Source: Bathymodiolus brooksi (Eukaryota > Mollusca > Bivalvia > Mytilida > Modiolidae). From it: a stretch of DNA of 64,000 nucleotides. The translations under genes were made by a program, and so were the position numbers. Shown here in pieces: positions 1-14,200 of the stretch. The stretch lies in the NCBI GenBank assembly GCA_963680875.1, contig OY804585.1, positions 44,747,414 to 44,811,413 on the forward strand, given 5' to 3'. The first letter of the stretch is position 1. Each line of letters starts with the position of its first letter. The notes under the pieces are model-generated. The model did no database searches. It saw only the letters and a list, made by a program, of their open reading frames with translations, and was not told the DNA's origin.

Positions 1-296
1 GGACAGTCAGATGTCATGTATTTGTGTGTTAGGGGTACCAAGTCAGGACAGTGAGATGTCATGTATTTGTGTGTTAGGGGTATCTGTACCAAGTCAGGAC
101 AGTGAGATGTCATGTATTTGTGTGTTAGGGGTATCTGTACCAAATCAGGACAGTGAGATGTCATGTATTTGTGTGTTAGTGGTATCAAGTCAGGACAGTG
201 AGATGTCATGTATTTGTGTGTTAGGTGTATCAAGGCAGGACATTGAGATGTCATGTATTTGTGTTAGGGGTATCTGTACCAAGTCAGGACAGTGAG
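1..296 (+). repeat. Right end of a preceding higher-order block
   Basis: This stretch matches the last part of the 940 bp closing segments at 4296-5235, 10316-11255 and 15210-16149. It has the same order of unit variants, including the AAATCAGG and TTAGTGG variants, and ends in the same 49 bp closing unit (248-296). A further block of the same family therefore lies to the left of the window. Confidence 0.85.
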
Positions 297-3200
297 ATGT
301 CATGTATTTGTGTGTTAGGGGTATCAAGTCAGGACAGTGAGATGTCATGTATTTGTGTGCTAGGGGTATCTGTATCAAGTCAGGACAGTGAGATGTCATG
401 TATTTGTGTGTTAGGGGTATCAAATCAGGACAGTGAGAGGTCATGTATTTGTGTGTTAGGGGTACCAAGTCAGGACAGTGAGATGTCATGCATTTGTGTG
501 TTAGGGGTATCAAGTAAGGACAGTGAGATCTCATGTATTTGTGTGTTAGGGGTATCTGTACCAAGTCAGGACAGTGAGATGTCATGCATTTGTGTGTTAG
601 GGGTATCAAGTAAGGACAGTGAGATCTCATGTATTTGTGTGTTAGGGGTATCTGTACCAAGTCAGGACAGTGAGATGTCATGTATTTGTGTGTTAGGGGT
701 ATCTGTACCAAGTCAGGACAGTGAGATGACATGTATTTGTGTGTTAGTGGTATCAAGTAAGGACAGTGAGATGTCATGTATTAGTGTGTTAGGGGTTTCA
801 AGTCAGGACAGTGAGATGTCATGTATTTGTTTGTTAGGGGTATCAAGTCAGGACAGTGAGATGTCATGTATTTGTGTGTTAGGGGTATCAAGTCAGGACA
901 GTGAGATGTCATGTATTTGTGTGTTAGGGGTATCAAGTCAGGACAGTGAGATGTCATATATTTGTGTGATAGGGGTATCTGTACCAAGTCAGGACAGTGA
1001 GATGTTATGTATTTGTGTGTTAGGGGTATCAAGTCAGGACAGTGAGATGTCATGTATTTGTGTGTTAGGGGTATCAAGACAGGACATTGAGATGTCATGT
1101 ATTTCTGTTAGGGGTATCTGTACCAAGTCAGGACAGTGAGATGTCATGTATTTGTGTGTTAGGAGTATCTGTGCCAAGTCAGGACAGTGAGATGTCATGT
1201 ATTTGTGTGTTAGGGGTATCAAGTCAGGACAGTGAGATGTCATGTATTTGTGTGTTAGGGGTATCTGTATCAAGTCAGGACAGTGAGATGTCATGTATTT
1301 GTGTGTTAGGGGTATCAAGTCAGGACAGTGAGAGGTCATGTATTTGTGTGTTAGGGGTACCAAGTCAGGACAGTGAGATGTCATGTATTTGTGTGTTAGG
1401 GGTATCAAGTCAGGACAGTGAGATCTCATGTATTTGTGTGTTAGGGGTATCAGTACCAAATCAGGACAGTGAGATGTCATGTATTTGTGTGTTAGGGGTA
1501 GCAAGTCAGGACAGTGAGATGTCATGTATTTGTGTGTTAGGGGTATCAAGGCAGGACATTGAGATGTCATGTATTTGTGTTAGGGGTATCTGTACCAAGT
1601 CAGGACAGTGAGATGTCATGTATTTGTGTGTTAGGGGTATCAAGTCAGGACAGTGAGATGTCATGTATTTGTGTGTTAGGGGTATTTGTATCAAGTCAGG
1701 ACAGTGAGATGTCATGTATTTGTGTGTTAGGGGTATTTGTATCAAGTCAGGACAGTGAGATGTCATGTATTTGTGTGTTAGGGGTATCAAGTCAGGACAG
1801 TGAGAGGTCATGTATTTGTGTGTTAGGGGTACCAAGTCAGGACAGTGAGAGGTCATGTATTTGTGTGTTAGGGGTATCAGTACCAAGCCAGGACAATGAG
1901 ATATCATGTATTTGTGTGTTAGGTGTATCAAGGCAGGACATTGAGATGTCATGTATTTGTGTTAGGGGTATCTGTACAAAGTCAGGACAGTGAGATGTCA
2001 TGTATTTGTGTGTTAGGGGTATCTGTATCAAGTCATGACAGTGAGATGTCATGTACTTGTGTGTTAGGGGTATCAAGTCAGGACAGTGAGAGGTCATGTA
2101 TTTGTGTGTTAGGGGTACCAAGTCAGGACAGTGAGAGGTCATGCATTTGTGTGTTAGGGGTATCAAGTCAGGACAGTGAGATCTCATGTATTTGTGTGTT
2201 AGGGGTATCTGTACCAAGTCAGGACAGTGAGATGTCATGTATTTGTGTGTTAGGGGAAACAAGTCAGGACAGTCAGATGTCATGTATTTGTGTGTTAGGG
2301 GTATCAAGTCAGGACAGTGAGATCTCATGTATTTGTGTGTTTGGGGTATCTGTACCAAGTCAGGACAGTGAGATGTCATGTATTTGTGTGTTAGGGGTAT
2401 CAAGTCAGGACAGTGAGAGGTCATGTATTTGTGTGTTAGGGGTACCAAGTCAGGACAGTGAGATATCATGCATTTGTGTGTTAGGGGTATCAAGTCGGGA
2501 CAGTGAGATCTCATGTATTTGTGTGTTAGGGGTATCTGTACCAAGTCAGGACAGTGAGATGTCATGTATTTGTGTGTTAGGGGAAACAAGTCAGGACAGT
2601 CAGATGTCATGTATTTGTGTGTTAGGGGTACCAAGTCAGGACAGTGAGATGTCATGTATTTGTGTGTTAGGGGTATCTGTACCAAGTCAGGACAGTGAGA
2701 TGTCATGTATTTGTGTGTTAGGGGTATCTGTACCAAGTCAGGACAGTGAGATGTCATGTATTTGTGTGTTAGTGGTATCAAGTCAGGACAGTGAGATGTC
2801 ATGTATTTGTGTGTTAGGTGTATCAAGGCAGGACATTGAGATGTCATGTATTTGTGTTAGGGGTATCTGTACCAAGTCAGGACAGTGAGATGTCATGTAT
2901 TTGTGTGTTAGGGGTATCAAGTCAGGACAGTGAGATGTCATGTATTTGTATGTTAGGGCTATCTGTATCAAGTCAGGACAGTGAGATGTCAAGTATTTGT
3001 GTGTTAGGGGTATCAAATCAGGACAGTGAGAGGTCATGTATTTGTGTGTTAGGGGTACCAAGTCAGGACAGTGAGATGTCATGCATTTGTGTGTTAGGGG
3101 TATCAAGTAAGGACAGTGAGATCTCATGTATTTGTGTGTTAGGGGTATCTGTACCAAGTCAGGACAGTGAGATGTCATGTATTTGTGTGTTAGGGGTATC

Positions 3201-5235
3201 TGTACCAAGTCAGGACAGTGAGATGACATGTATTTGTGTGTTAGTGGTATCAAGTCAGGACAGTGAGATGTCATGTATTAGTGTGTTAGGGGTTTCAAGT
3301 CAGGACAGTGAGATGTCATGTATTTGTGTGTTAGAGGTATCAAGTCAGGACAGTGAGATGTCATGTATTTGTGTGTTAGGGGTATCAAGTCAGGACAGTG
3401 AGATGTCATGTATTTGTGTGTTAGGGGTATCAAGTCAGGACAGTGAGATGTCATATATTTGTGTGATAGGGGTATCTGTACCAAGTCAGGACAGTGAGAT
3501 GTTATGTATTTGTGTGTTAGGGGTATCAAGTCAGGACAGTGAGATGTCATGTATTTGTGTGTTAGGGGTATCAAGACAGGACATTGAGATGTCATGTATT
3601 TGTGTTAGGGGTATCTGTACCAAGTCAGGACAGTGAGATGTCATGTATTTGTGTGTTAGGGGTATCAAGTCAGGACAGTGAGATGTCATGTATTTGTGTG
3701 TTAGGGGTATCTGTATCAAGTCAGGACAGTGAGATGTCATGTATTTGTGTGTTAGGGGTATCAAGTCAGGACAGTGAGAGGTCATGTATTTGTGTGTTAG
3801 GGGTATCAAGTCAGGACAGTGAGATGTCATGCATTTGTGTGTTAGGGGTATCAAGTCAGGACAGTGAGATCTCATGTATTTGTGTGTTAGGGGTATCTGT
3901 ACCGAGTCAGGACAGTGAGATGTCATGTATTTGTGTGTTAGGGGAAACAAGTCAGGACAGTCAGATGTCATGTATTTGTGTGTTAGGGGTACCAAGTCAG
4001 GACAGTGAGATGTCATGTATTTGTGTGTTAGGGGTATCTGTACGAAGTCAGGACAGTGAGATGTCATGTATTTGTGTGTTAGGGGTATCTGTACCAAGTC
4101 AGGACAGTGAGATGTCATGTATTTGTGTGTTAGTGGTATCAAGTCAGGACAGTGAGATGTCATGTATTTGTGTGTTAGGGGTTTCAAGTCAGGACAGTGA
4201 GATGTCATGTATTTGTGTGTTAGGTGTATCAAGGCAGGACATTGAGATGTCATGTATTTGTGTTAGGGGTATCTGTACCAAGTCAGGACAGTGAGATGTC
4301 ATGTATTTGTGTGTTAGGGGTATCTTTATCAAGTCAGGACAGTGAGATGTCATGTACTTGTGTGTTAGGGGTATCAAGTCAGGACAGTGAGAGGTCATGT
4401 ATTTGTGTGTTAGGGGTACCAAGTCAGGACAGTGAGAGGTCATGCATTTGTGTGTTAGGGGTATCAAGTCAGGACAGTGAGATGTCATGTATTTGTGTGT
4501 TAGGGGTATCTGTACCAAGTCAGGACAGTGAGATGTCATGTATTTGTGTGTTAGGGGAAACAAGTCAGGACAGTCAGATGTCATGTATTTGTGTGTTAGG
4601 GGTACCAAGTCAGGACAGTGAGATGTCATGTATTTGTGTGTTAGGGGTATCAAGTCAGGACAGTGAGATCTCATGTATTTGTGTGTTAGGGGTATCTGTA
4701 CCAAGTCAGGACAGTGAGATGTCATGTATTTGTGTGTTAGGGGTATCAAGTCAGGACAGTGAGAGGTCATGTATTTGTGTGTTAGGGGTACCAAGTCAGG
4801 ACAGTGAGATGTCATGCATTTGTGTGTTAGGGGTATCAAGTCAGGACAGTGAGATCTCATGTATTTGTGTGTTAGGGGTATCTGTACCAAGTCAGGACAG
4901 TGAGATGTCATGTATTTGTGTGTTAGGGGAAACAAGTCAGGACAGTCAGATGTCATGTATTTGTGTGTTAGGGGTACCAAGTCAGGACAGTGAGATGTCA
5001 TGTATTTGTGTGTTAGGGGTATCTGTACCAAGTCAGGACAGTGAGATGTCATGTATTTGTGTGTTAGGGGTATCTGTACCAAATCAGGACAGTGAGATGT
5101 CATGTATTTGTGTGTTAGTGGTATCAAGTCAGGACAGTGAGATGTCATGTATTTGTGTGTTAGGTGTATCAAGGCAGGACATTGAGATGTCATGTATTTG
5201 TGTTAGGGGTATCTGTACCAAGTCAGGACAGTGAG
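297..5235 (+). repeat. Higher-order block A, 4,939 bp
   Basis: Block A has seven segments: 297-1140 (844 bp), 1141-1612 (472), 1613-1994 (382), 1995-2889 (895), 2890-3637 (748), 3638-4295 (658) and 4296-5235 (940). Each ends in a 49 bp unit. Segments one and five are related to each other: they share a unit ending GATGTTATG and the ATATATTTGTGTGATAG variant. Segment five lacks a 96 bp doublet that is duplicated in segment one. The 844, 472, 382, 895 and 940 bp segments recur at unchanged length in blocks B and C. Block A has at least one private base change, GTCGGGAC near 2493-2500. Confidence 0.9.
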
Positions 5236-8014
5236 ATGTCATGTATTTGTGTGTTAGGGGTATCAAGTCAGGACAGTGAGATGTCATGTATTTGTGTGCT
5301 AGGGGTATCTGTATCAAGTCAGGACAGTGAGATGTCATGTATTTGTGTGTTAGGGGTATCAAATCAGGACAGTGAGAGGTCATGTATTTGTGTGTTAGGG
5401 GTACCAAGTCAGGACAGTGAGATGTCATGCATTTGTGTGTTAGGGGTATCAAGTAAGGACAGTGAGATCTCATGTATTTGTGTGTTAGGGGTATCTGTAC
5501 CAAGTCAGGACAGTGAGATGTCATGCATTTGTGTGTTAGGGGTATCAAGTAAGGACAGTGAGATCTCATGTATTTGTGTGTTAGGGGTATCTGTACCAAG
5601 TCAGGACAGTGAGATGTCATGTATTTGTGTGTTAGGGGTATCTGTACCAAGTCAGGACAGTGAGATGACATGTATTTGTGTGTTAGTGGTATCAAGTAAG
5701 GACAGTGAGATGTCATGTATTAGTGTGTTAGGGGTTTCAAGTCAGGACAGTGAGATGTCATGTATTTGTTTGTTAGGGGTATCAAGTCAGGACAGTGAGA
5801 TGTCATGTATTTGTGTGTTAGGGGTATCAAGTCAGGACAGTGAGATGTCATGTATTTGTGTGTTAGGGGTATCAAGTCAGGACAGTGAGATGTCATATAT
5901 TTGTGTGATAGGGGTATCTGTACCAAGTCAGGACAGTGAGATGTTATGTATTTGTGTGTTAGGGGTATCAAGTCAGGACAGTGAGATGTCATGTATTTGT
6001 GTGTTAGGGGTATCAAGACAGGACATTGAGATGTCATGTATTTCTGTTAGGGGTATCTGTACCAAGTCAGGACAGTGAGATGTCATGTATTTGTGTGTTA
6101 GGAGTATCTGTGCCAAGTCAGGACAGTGAGATGTCATGTATTTGTGTGTTAGGGGTATCAAGTCAGGACAGTGAGATGTCATGTATTTGTGTGTTAGGGG
6201 TATCTGTATCAAGTCAGGACAGTGAGATGTCATGTATTTGTGTGTTAGGGGTATCAAGTCAGGACATTGAGAGGTCATGTATTTGTGTGTTAGGGGTACC
6301 AAGTCAGGACAGTGAGATGTCATGTATTTGTGTGTTAGGGGTATCAAGTCAGGACAGTGAGATCTCATGTATTTGTGTGTTAGGGGTATCAGTACCAAAT
6401 CAGGACAGTGAGATGTCATGTATTTGTGTGTTAGGGGTAGCAAGTCAGGACAGTGAGATGTCATGTATTTGTGTGTTAGGGGTATCAAGGCAGGACATTG
6501 AGATGTCATGTATTTGTGTTAGGGGTATCTGTACCAAGTCAGGACAGTGAGATGTCATGTATTTGTGTGTTAGGGGTATCAAGTCAGGACAGTGAGATGT
6601 CATGTATTTGTGTGTTAGGGGTATTTGTATCAAGTCAGGACAGTGAGATGTCATGTATTTGTGTGTTAGGGGTATTTGTATCAAGTCAGGACAGTGAGAT
6701 GTCATGTATTTGTGTGTTAGGGGTATCAAGTCAGGACAGTGAGAGGTCATGTATTTGTGTGTTAGGGGTACCAAGTCAGGACAGTGAGAGGTCATGTATT
6801 TGTGTGTTAGGGGTATCAGTACCAAGCCAGGACAATGAGATATCATGTATTTGTGTGTTAGGTGTATCAAGGCAGGACATTGAGATGTCATGTATTTGTG
6901 TTAGGGGTATCTGTACAAAGTCAGGACAGTGAGATGTCATGTATTTGTGTGTTAGGGGTATCTGTATCAAGTCATGACAGTGAGATGTCATGTACTTGTG
7001 TGTTAGGGGTATCAAGTCAGGACAGTGAGAGGTCATGTATTTGTGTGTTAGGGGTACCAAGTCAGGACAGTGAGAGGTCATGCATTTGTGTGTTAGGGGT
7101 ATCAAGTCAGGACAGTGAGATCTCATGTATTTGTGTGTTAGGGGTATCTGTACCAAGTCAGGACAGTGAGATGTCATGTATTTGTGTGTTAGGGGAAACA
7201 AGTCAGGACAGTCAGATGTCATGTATTTGTGTGTTAGGGGTATCAAGTCAGGACAGTGAGATCTCATGTATTTGTGTGTTTGGGGTATCTGTACCAAGTC
7301 AGGACAGTGAGATGTCATGTATTTGTGTGTTAGGGGTATCAAGTCAGGACAGTGAGAGGTCATGTATTTGTGTGTTAGGGGTACCAAGTCAGGACAGTGA
7401 GATATCATGCATTTGTGTGTTAGGGGTATCAAGTCAGGACAGTGAGATCTCATGTATTTGTGTGTTAGGGGTATCTGTACCAAGTCAGGACAGTGAGATG
7501 TCATGTATTTGTGTGTTAGGGGAAACAAGTCAGGACAGTCAGATGTCATGTATTTGTGTGTTAGGGGTACCAAGTCAGGACAGTGAGATGTCATGTATTT
7601 GTGTGTTAGGGGTATCTGTACCAAGTCAGGACAGTGAGATGTCATGTATTTGTGTGTTAGGGGTATCTGTACCAAGTCAGGACAGTGAGATGTCATGTAT
7701 TTGTGTGTTAGTGGTATCAAGTCAGGACAGTGAGATGTCATGTATTTGTGTGTTAGGTGTATCAAGGCAGGACATTGAGATGTCATGTATTTGTGTTAGG
7801 GGTATCTGTACCAAGTCAGGACAGTGAGATGTCATGTATTTGTGTGTTAGGGGTATCAAGTCAGGACAGTGAGATGTCATGTATTTGTATGTTAGGGCTA
7901 TCTGTATCAAGTCAGGACAGTGAGATGTCAAGTATTTGTGTGTTAGGGGTATCAAATCAGGACAGTGAGAGGTCATGTATTTGTGTGTTAGGGGTACCAA
8001 GTCAGGACAGTGAG

Positions 8015-8206
8015 ATGTCATGCATTTGTGTGTTAGGGGTATCAAGTAAGGACAGTGAGATCTCATGTATTTGTGTGTTAGGGGTATCTGTACCAAGTCA
8101 GGACAGTGAGATGTCATGCATTTGTGTGTTAGGGGTATCAAGTAAGGACAGTGAGATCTCATGTATTTGTGTGTTAGGGGTATCTGTACCAAGTCAGGAC
8201 AGTGAG
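8015..8206 (+). repeat. 96 bp doublet duplication inside block B
   Basis: Bases 8015-8110 and 8111-8206 are consecutive copies of a 45 + 51 bp pair. Each begins ATGTCATGCATTTG and carries the AGTAAGGACAGTGAGATC variant. The same pair is duplicated in the first segment of blocks A to D and in segment five of D, but is single in segment five of A and C. Confidence 0.88.
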
Positions 8207-8672
8207 ATGTCATGTATTTGTGTGTTAGGGGTATCTGTACCAAGTCAGGACAGTGAGATGACATGTATTTGTGTGTTAGTGGTATCAAGTCAGGACAGTG
8301 AGATGTCATGTATTAGTGTGTTAGGGGTTTCAAGTCAGGACAGTGAGATGTCATGTATTTGTGTGTTAGAGGTATCAAGTCAGGACAGTGAGATGTCATG
8401 TATTTGTGTGTTAGGGGTATCAAGTCAGGACAGTGAGATGTCATGTATTTGTGTGTTAGGGGTATCAAGTCAGGACAGTGAGATGTCATATATTTGTGTG
8501 ATAGGGGTATCTGTACCAAGTCAGGACAGTGAGATGTTATGTATTTGTGTGTTAGGGGTATCAAGTCAGGACAGTGAGATGTCATGTATTTGTGTGTTAG
8601 GGGTATCAAGACAGGACATTGAGATGTCATGTATTTGTGTTAGGGGTATCTGTACCAAGTCAGGACAGTGAG

Positions 8673-9561
8673 ATGTCATGTATTTGTGTGTTAGGAGTAT
8701 CTGTGCCAAGTCAGGACAGTGAGATGTCATGTATTTGTGTGTTAGGGGTATCAAGTCAGGACAGTGAGATGTCATGTATTTGTGTGTTAGGGGTATCTGT
8801 ATCAAGTCAGGACAGTGAGATGTCATGTATTTGTGTGTTAGGGGTATCAAGTCAGGACATTGAGAGGTCATGTATTTGTGTGTTAGGGGTACCAAGTCAG
8901 GACAGTGAGATGTCATGTATTTGTGTGTTAGGGCTATCAAGTCAGGACAGTGAGATCTCATGTATTTGTGTGTTAGGGGTATCAGTACCAAATCAGGACA
9001 GTGAGATGTCATGTATTTGTGTGTTAGGGGAAACAAGTCAGGACAGTCAGAAGTCATGTATTTGTGTGTTAGGGGTACCAAGTCAGGACAGTGAGATGTC
9101 ATGTATTTGTGTGTTAGGGATATCTGTACCAAGTCAGGACAGTGAGATGTCATGTATTTGTGTGTTAGTGGTATCAAGTCAGGACAGTGAGATGTCATGT
9201 ATTAGTGTGTTAGGGGTTTCAAGTCAGGACAGTGAGATGTCATGTATTTGTGTGTTAGGGGTATCAAGTCAGGACGGTGAGATGTCATGTATTTGTGTGT
9301 TAGGGGTATCAAGTCAGGACAGTGAGATGTCATGTATTTGTGTGTTAGGGGTATCAAGTCAGGACAGTGAAATGTCATATATTTGTGTGATAGGGGTATC
9401 TGTACCAAGTCAGGACAGTGAGATGTTATGTATTTGTGTGTTAGGGGTATCAAGTCAGGACAGTGAGATGTCATGTATTTGTGTGTTAGGGGTATCAAGA
9501 CAGGACATTGAGATGTCATGTATTTGTGTTAGGGGTATCTGTACCAAGTCAGGACAGTGAG
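8673..9561 (+). repeat. Chimeric 889 bp segment specific to the B-type block
   Basis: The front half matches the start of the 472 bp segment: two successive 51 bp units, one reading TCTGTGCC, then the ACATTGAGAGG variant. The back half matches the end of the 844/748 bp segments, with TATTAGTGTG, GTGTGATAGG and GATGTTATG variants. It therefore looks like the product of unequal exchange between two segment types. A related copy starts at 19587 in block D but loses the match near 20,100. Confidence 0.8.
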
Positions 9562-11255
9562 ATGTCATGTATTTGTGTGTTAGGAGTATCTGTGCCAAGT
9601 CAGGACAGTGAGATGTCATGTATTTGTGTGATAGGGGTATCAAGTCAGGACAGTGAGATGTCATGTATTTGTGTGTTAGGGGTATCTGTATCAAGTCAGG
9701 ACAGTGAGATGTCATGTATTTGTGTGTTAGGGGTATCAAGTCAGGACATTGAGAGGTCATGTATTTGTGTGTTAGGGGTACCAAGTCAGGACAGTGAGAG
9801 GTCATGTATTTGTGTGTTAGGGGTATCAAGTCAGGACAGTGAGATGTCATGCATTTGTGTGTTAGGGGTATCAAGTCAGGACAGTGAGATCTCATGTATT
9901 TGTGTGTTAGGGGTATCTGTACCGAGTCAGGACAGTGAGATGTCATGTATTTGTGTGTTAGGGGAAACAAGTCAGGACAGTCAGATGTCATGTATTTGTG
10001 TGTTAGGGGTACCAAGTCAGGACAGTGAGATGTCATGTATTTGTGTGTTAGGGGTATCTGTACGAAGTCAGGACAGTGAGATGTCATGTATTTGTGTGTT
10101 AGGGGTATCTGTACCAAGTCAGGACAGTGAGATGTCATGTATTTGTGTGTTAGTGGTATCAAGTCAGGACAGTGAGATGTCATGTATTTGTGTGTTAGGG
10201 GTTTCAAGTCAGGACAGTGAGATGTCATGTATTTGTGTGTTAGGTGTATCAAGGCAGGACATTGAGATGTCATGTATTTGTGTTAGGGGTATCTGTACCA
10301 AGTCAGGACAGTGAGATGTCATGTATTTGTGTGTTAGGGGTATCTGTATCAAGTCAGGACAGTGAGATGTCATGTATTTGTGTGTTAGGGGTATCAAGTC
10401 AGGACAGTGAGAGGTCATGTATTTGTGTGTTAGGGGTACCAAGTCAGGACAGTGAGAGGTCATGCATTTGTGTGTTAGGGGTATCAAGTCAGGACAGTGA
10501 GATGTCATGTATTTGTGTGTTAGGGGTATCTGTACCAAGTCAGGACAGTGAGATGTCATGTATTTGTGTGTTAGGGGAAACAAGTCAGGACAGTCAGATG
10601 TCATGTATTTGTGTGTTAGGGGTACCAAGTCAGGACAGTGAGATGTCATGTATTTGTGTGTTAGGGGTATCAAGTCAGGACAGTGAGATCTCATGTATTT
10701 GTGTGTTAGGGGTATCTGTACCAAGTCAGGACAGTGAGATGTCATGTATTTGTGTGTTAGGGGTATCAAGTCAGGACAGTGAGAGGTCATGTATTTGTGT
10801 GTTAGGGGTACCAAGTCAGGACAGTGAGATGTCATGCATTTGTGTGTTAGGGGTATCAAGTCAGGACAGTGAGATCTCATGTATTTGTGTGTTAGGGGTA
10901 TCTGTACCAAGTCAGGACAGTGAGATGTCATGTATTTGTGTGTTAGGGGAAACAAGTCAGGACAGTCAGATGTCATGTATTTGTGTGTTAGGGGTACCAA
11001 GTCAGGACAGTGAGATGTCATGTATTTGTGTGTTAGGGGTATCTGTACCAAGTCAGGACAGTGAGATGTCATGTATTTGTGTGTTAGGGGTATCTGTACC
11101 AAATCAGGACAGTGAGATGTCATGTATTTGTGTGTTAGTGGTATCAAGTCAGGACAGTGAGATGTCATGTATTTGTGTGTTAGGTGTATCAAGGCAGGAC
11201 ATTGAGATGTCATGTATTTGTGTTAGGGGTATCTGTACCAAGTCAGGACAGTGAG

Positions 11256-14200
11256 ATGTCATGTATTTGTGTGTTAGGGGTATCAAGTCAGGACAGTGAG
11301 ATGTCATGTATTTGTGTGCTAGGGGTATCTGTATCAAGTCAGGACAGTGAGATGTCATGTATTTGTGTGTTAGGGGTATCAAATCAGGACAGTGAGAGGT
11401 CATGTATTTGTGTGTTAGGGGTACCAAGTCAGGACAGTGAGATGTCATGCATTTGTGTGTTAGGGGTATCAAGTAAGGACAGTGAGATCTCATGTATTTG
11501 TGTGTTAGGGGTATCTGTACCAAGTCAGGACAGTGAGATGTCATGCATTTGTGTGTTAGGGGTATCAAGTAAGGACAGTGAGATCTCATGTATTTGTGTG
11601 TTAGGGGTATCTGTACCAAGTCAGGACAGTGAGATGTCATGTATTTGTGTGTTAGGGGTATCTGTACCAAGTCAGGACAGTGAGATGACATGTATTTGTG
11701 TGTTAGTGGTATCAAGTAAGGACAGTGAGATGTCATGTATTAGTGTGTTAGGGGTTTCAAGTCAGGACAGTGAGATGTCATGTATTTGTTTGTTAGGGGT
11801 ATCAAGTCAGGACAGTGAGATGTCATGTATTTGTGTGTTAGGGGTATCAAGTCAGGACAGTGAGATGTCATGTATTTGTGTGTTAGGGGTATCAAGTCAG
11901 GACAGTGAGATGTCATATATTTGTGTGATAGGGGTATCTGTACCAAGTCAGGACAGTGAGATGTTATGTATTTGTGTGTTAGGGGTATCAAGTCAGGACA
12001 GTGAGATGTCATGTATTTGTGTGTTAGGGGTATCAAGACAGGACATTGAGATGTCATGTATTTCTGTTAGGGGTATCTGTACCAAGTCAGGACAGTGAGA
12101 TGTCATGTATTTGTGTGTTAGGAGTATCTGTGCCAAGTCAGGACAGTGAGATGTCATGTATTTGTGTGTTAGGGGTATCAAGTCAGGACAGTGAGATGTC
12201 ATGTATTTGTGTGTTAGGGGTATCTGTATCAAGTCAGGACAGTGAGATGTCATGTATTTGTGTGTTAGGGGTATCAAGTCAGGACAGTGAGAGGTCATGT
12301 ATTTGTGTGTTAGGGGTACCAAGTCAGGACAGTGAGATGTCATGTATTTGTGTGTTAGGGGTATCAAGTCAGGACAGTGAGATCTCATGTATTTGTGTGT
12401 TAGGGGTATCAGTACCAAATCAGGACAGTGAGATGTCATGTATTTGTGTGTTAGGGGTAGCAAGTCAGGACAGTGAGATGTCATGTATTTGTGTGTTAGG
12501 GGTATCAAGGCAGGACATTGAGATGTCATGTATTTGTGTTAGGGGTATCTGTACCAAGTCAGGACAGTGAGATGTCATGTATTTGTGTGTTAGGGGTATC
12601 AAGTCAGGACAGTGAGATGTCATGTATTTGTGTGTTAGGGGTATTTGTATCAAGTCAGGACAGTGAGATGTCATGTATTTGTGTGTTAGGGGTATTTGTA
12701 TCAAGTCAGGACAGTGAGATGTCATGTATTTGTGTGTTAGGGGTATCAAGTCAGGACAGTGAGAGGTCATGTATTTGTGTGTTAGGGGTACCAAGTCAGG
12801 ACAGTGAGAGGTCATGTATTTGTGTGTTAGGGGTATCAGTACCAAGCCAGGACAATGAGATATCATGTATTTGTGTGTTAGGTGTATCAAGGCAGGACAT
12901 TGAGATGTCATGTATTTGTGTTAGGGGTATCTGTACAAAGTCAGGACAGTGAGATGTCATGTATTTGTGTGTTAGGGGTATCTGTATCAAGTCATGACAG
13001 TGAGATGTCATGTACTTGTGTGTTAGGGGTATCAAGTCAGGACAGTGAGAGGTCATGTATTTGTGTGTTAGGGGTACCAAGTCAGGACAGTGAGAGGTCA
13101 TGCATTTGTGTGTTAGGGGTATCAAGTCAGGACAGTGAGATCTCATGTATTTGTGTGTTAGGGGTATCTGTACCAAGTCAGGACAGTGAGATGTCATGTA
13201 TTTGTGTGTTAGGGGAAACAAGTCAGGACAGTCAGATGTCATGTATTTGTGTGTTAGGGGTATCAAGTCAGGACAGTGAGATCTCATGTATTTGTGTGTT
13301 TGGGGTATCTGTACCAAGTCAGGACAGTGAGATGTCATGTATTTGTGTGTTAGGGGTATCAAGTCAGGACAGTGAGAGGTCATGTATTTGTGTGTTAGGG
13401 GTACCAAGTCAGGACAGTGAGATATCATGCATTTGTGTGTTAGGGGTATCAAGTCAGGACAGTGAGATCTCATGTATTTGTGTGTTAGGGGTATCTGTAC
13501 CAAGTCAGGACAGTGAGATGTCATGTATTTGTGTGTTAGGGGAAACAAGTCAGGACAGTCAGATGTCATGTATTTGTGTGTTAGGGGTACCAAGTCAGGA
13601 CAGTGAGATGTCATGTATTTGTGTGTTAGGGGTATCTGTACCAAGTCAGGACAGTGAGATGTCATGTATTTGTGTGTTAGGGGTATCTGTACCAAGTCAG
13701 GACAGTGAGATGTCATGTATTTGTGTGTTAGTGGTATCAAGTCAGGACAGTGAGATGTCATGTATTTGTGTGTTAGGTGTATCAAGGCAGGACATTGAGA
13801 TGTCATGTATTTGTGTTAGGGGTATCTGTACCAAGTCAGGACAGTGAGATGTCATGTATTTGTGTGTTAGGGGTATCAAGTCAGGACAGTGAGATGTCAT
13901 GTATTTGTATGTTAGGGCTATCTGTATCAAGTCAGGACAGTGAGATGTCAAGTATTTGTGTGTTAGGGGTATCAAATCAGGACAGTGAGAGGTCATGTAT
14001 TTGTGTGTTAGGGGTACCAAGTCAGGACAGTGAGATGTCATGCATTTGTGTGTTAGGGGTATCAAGTAAGGACAGTGAGATCTCATGTATTTGTGTGTTA
14101 GGGGTATCTGTACCAAGTCAGGACAGTGAGATGTCATGTATTTGTGTGTTAGGGGTATCTGTACCAAGTCAGGACAGTGAGATGACATGTATTTGTGTGT

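Larger units (their letters stand above)
5236..11255 (+). repeat. Higher-order block B, 6,020 bp, expanded form
   Basis: Segments are 5236-6079 (844), 6080-6551 (472), 6552-6933 (382), 6934-7828 (895), 7829-8672 (844), 8673-9561 (889), 9562-10315 (754) and 10316-11255 (940). Relative to A it has 96 bp more in segment five, a whole extra 889 bp segment, and 96 bp more in the next segment. The sum is 1,081 bp, exactly the length difference. The 472, 889 and 754 bp segments share an AGTCAGGACATTGAGAGG variant that block A lacks, which suggests that copying within the block spread it. Confidence 0.9.

Noticed and set aside
11..5234. Many + strand open frames of 94-336 codons ending in CTKSGQ
   Set aside because: They consist only of satellite units, start wherever a unit supplies ATG or GTG, and all stop at the 49 bp unit. 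The same DNA is open on the other strand. There is no non-repeat domain, signal of expression or splice structure.
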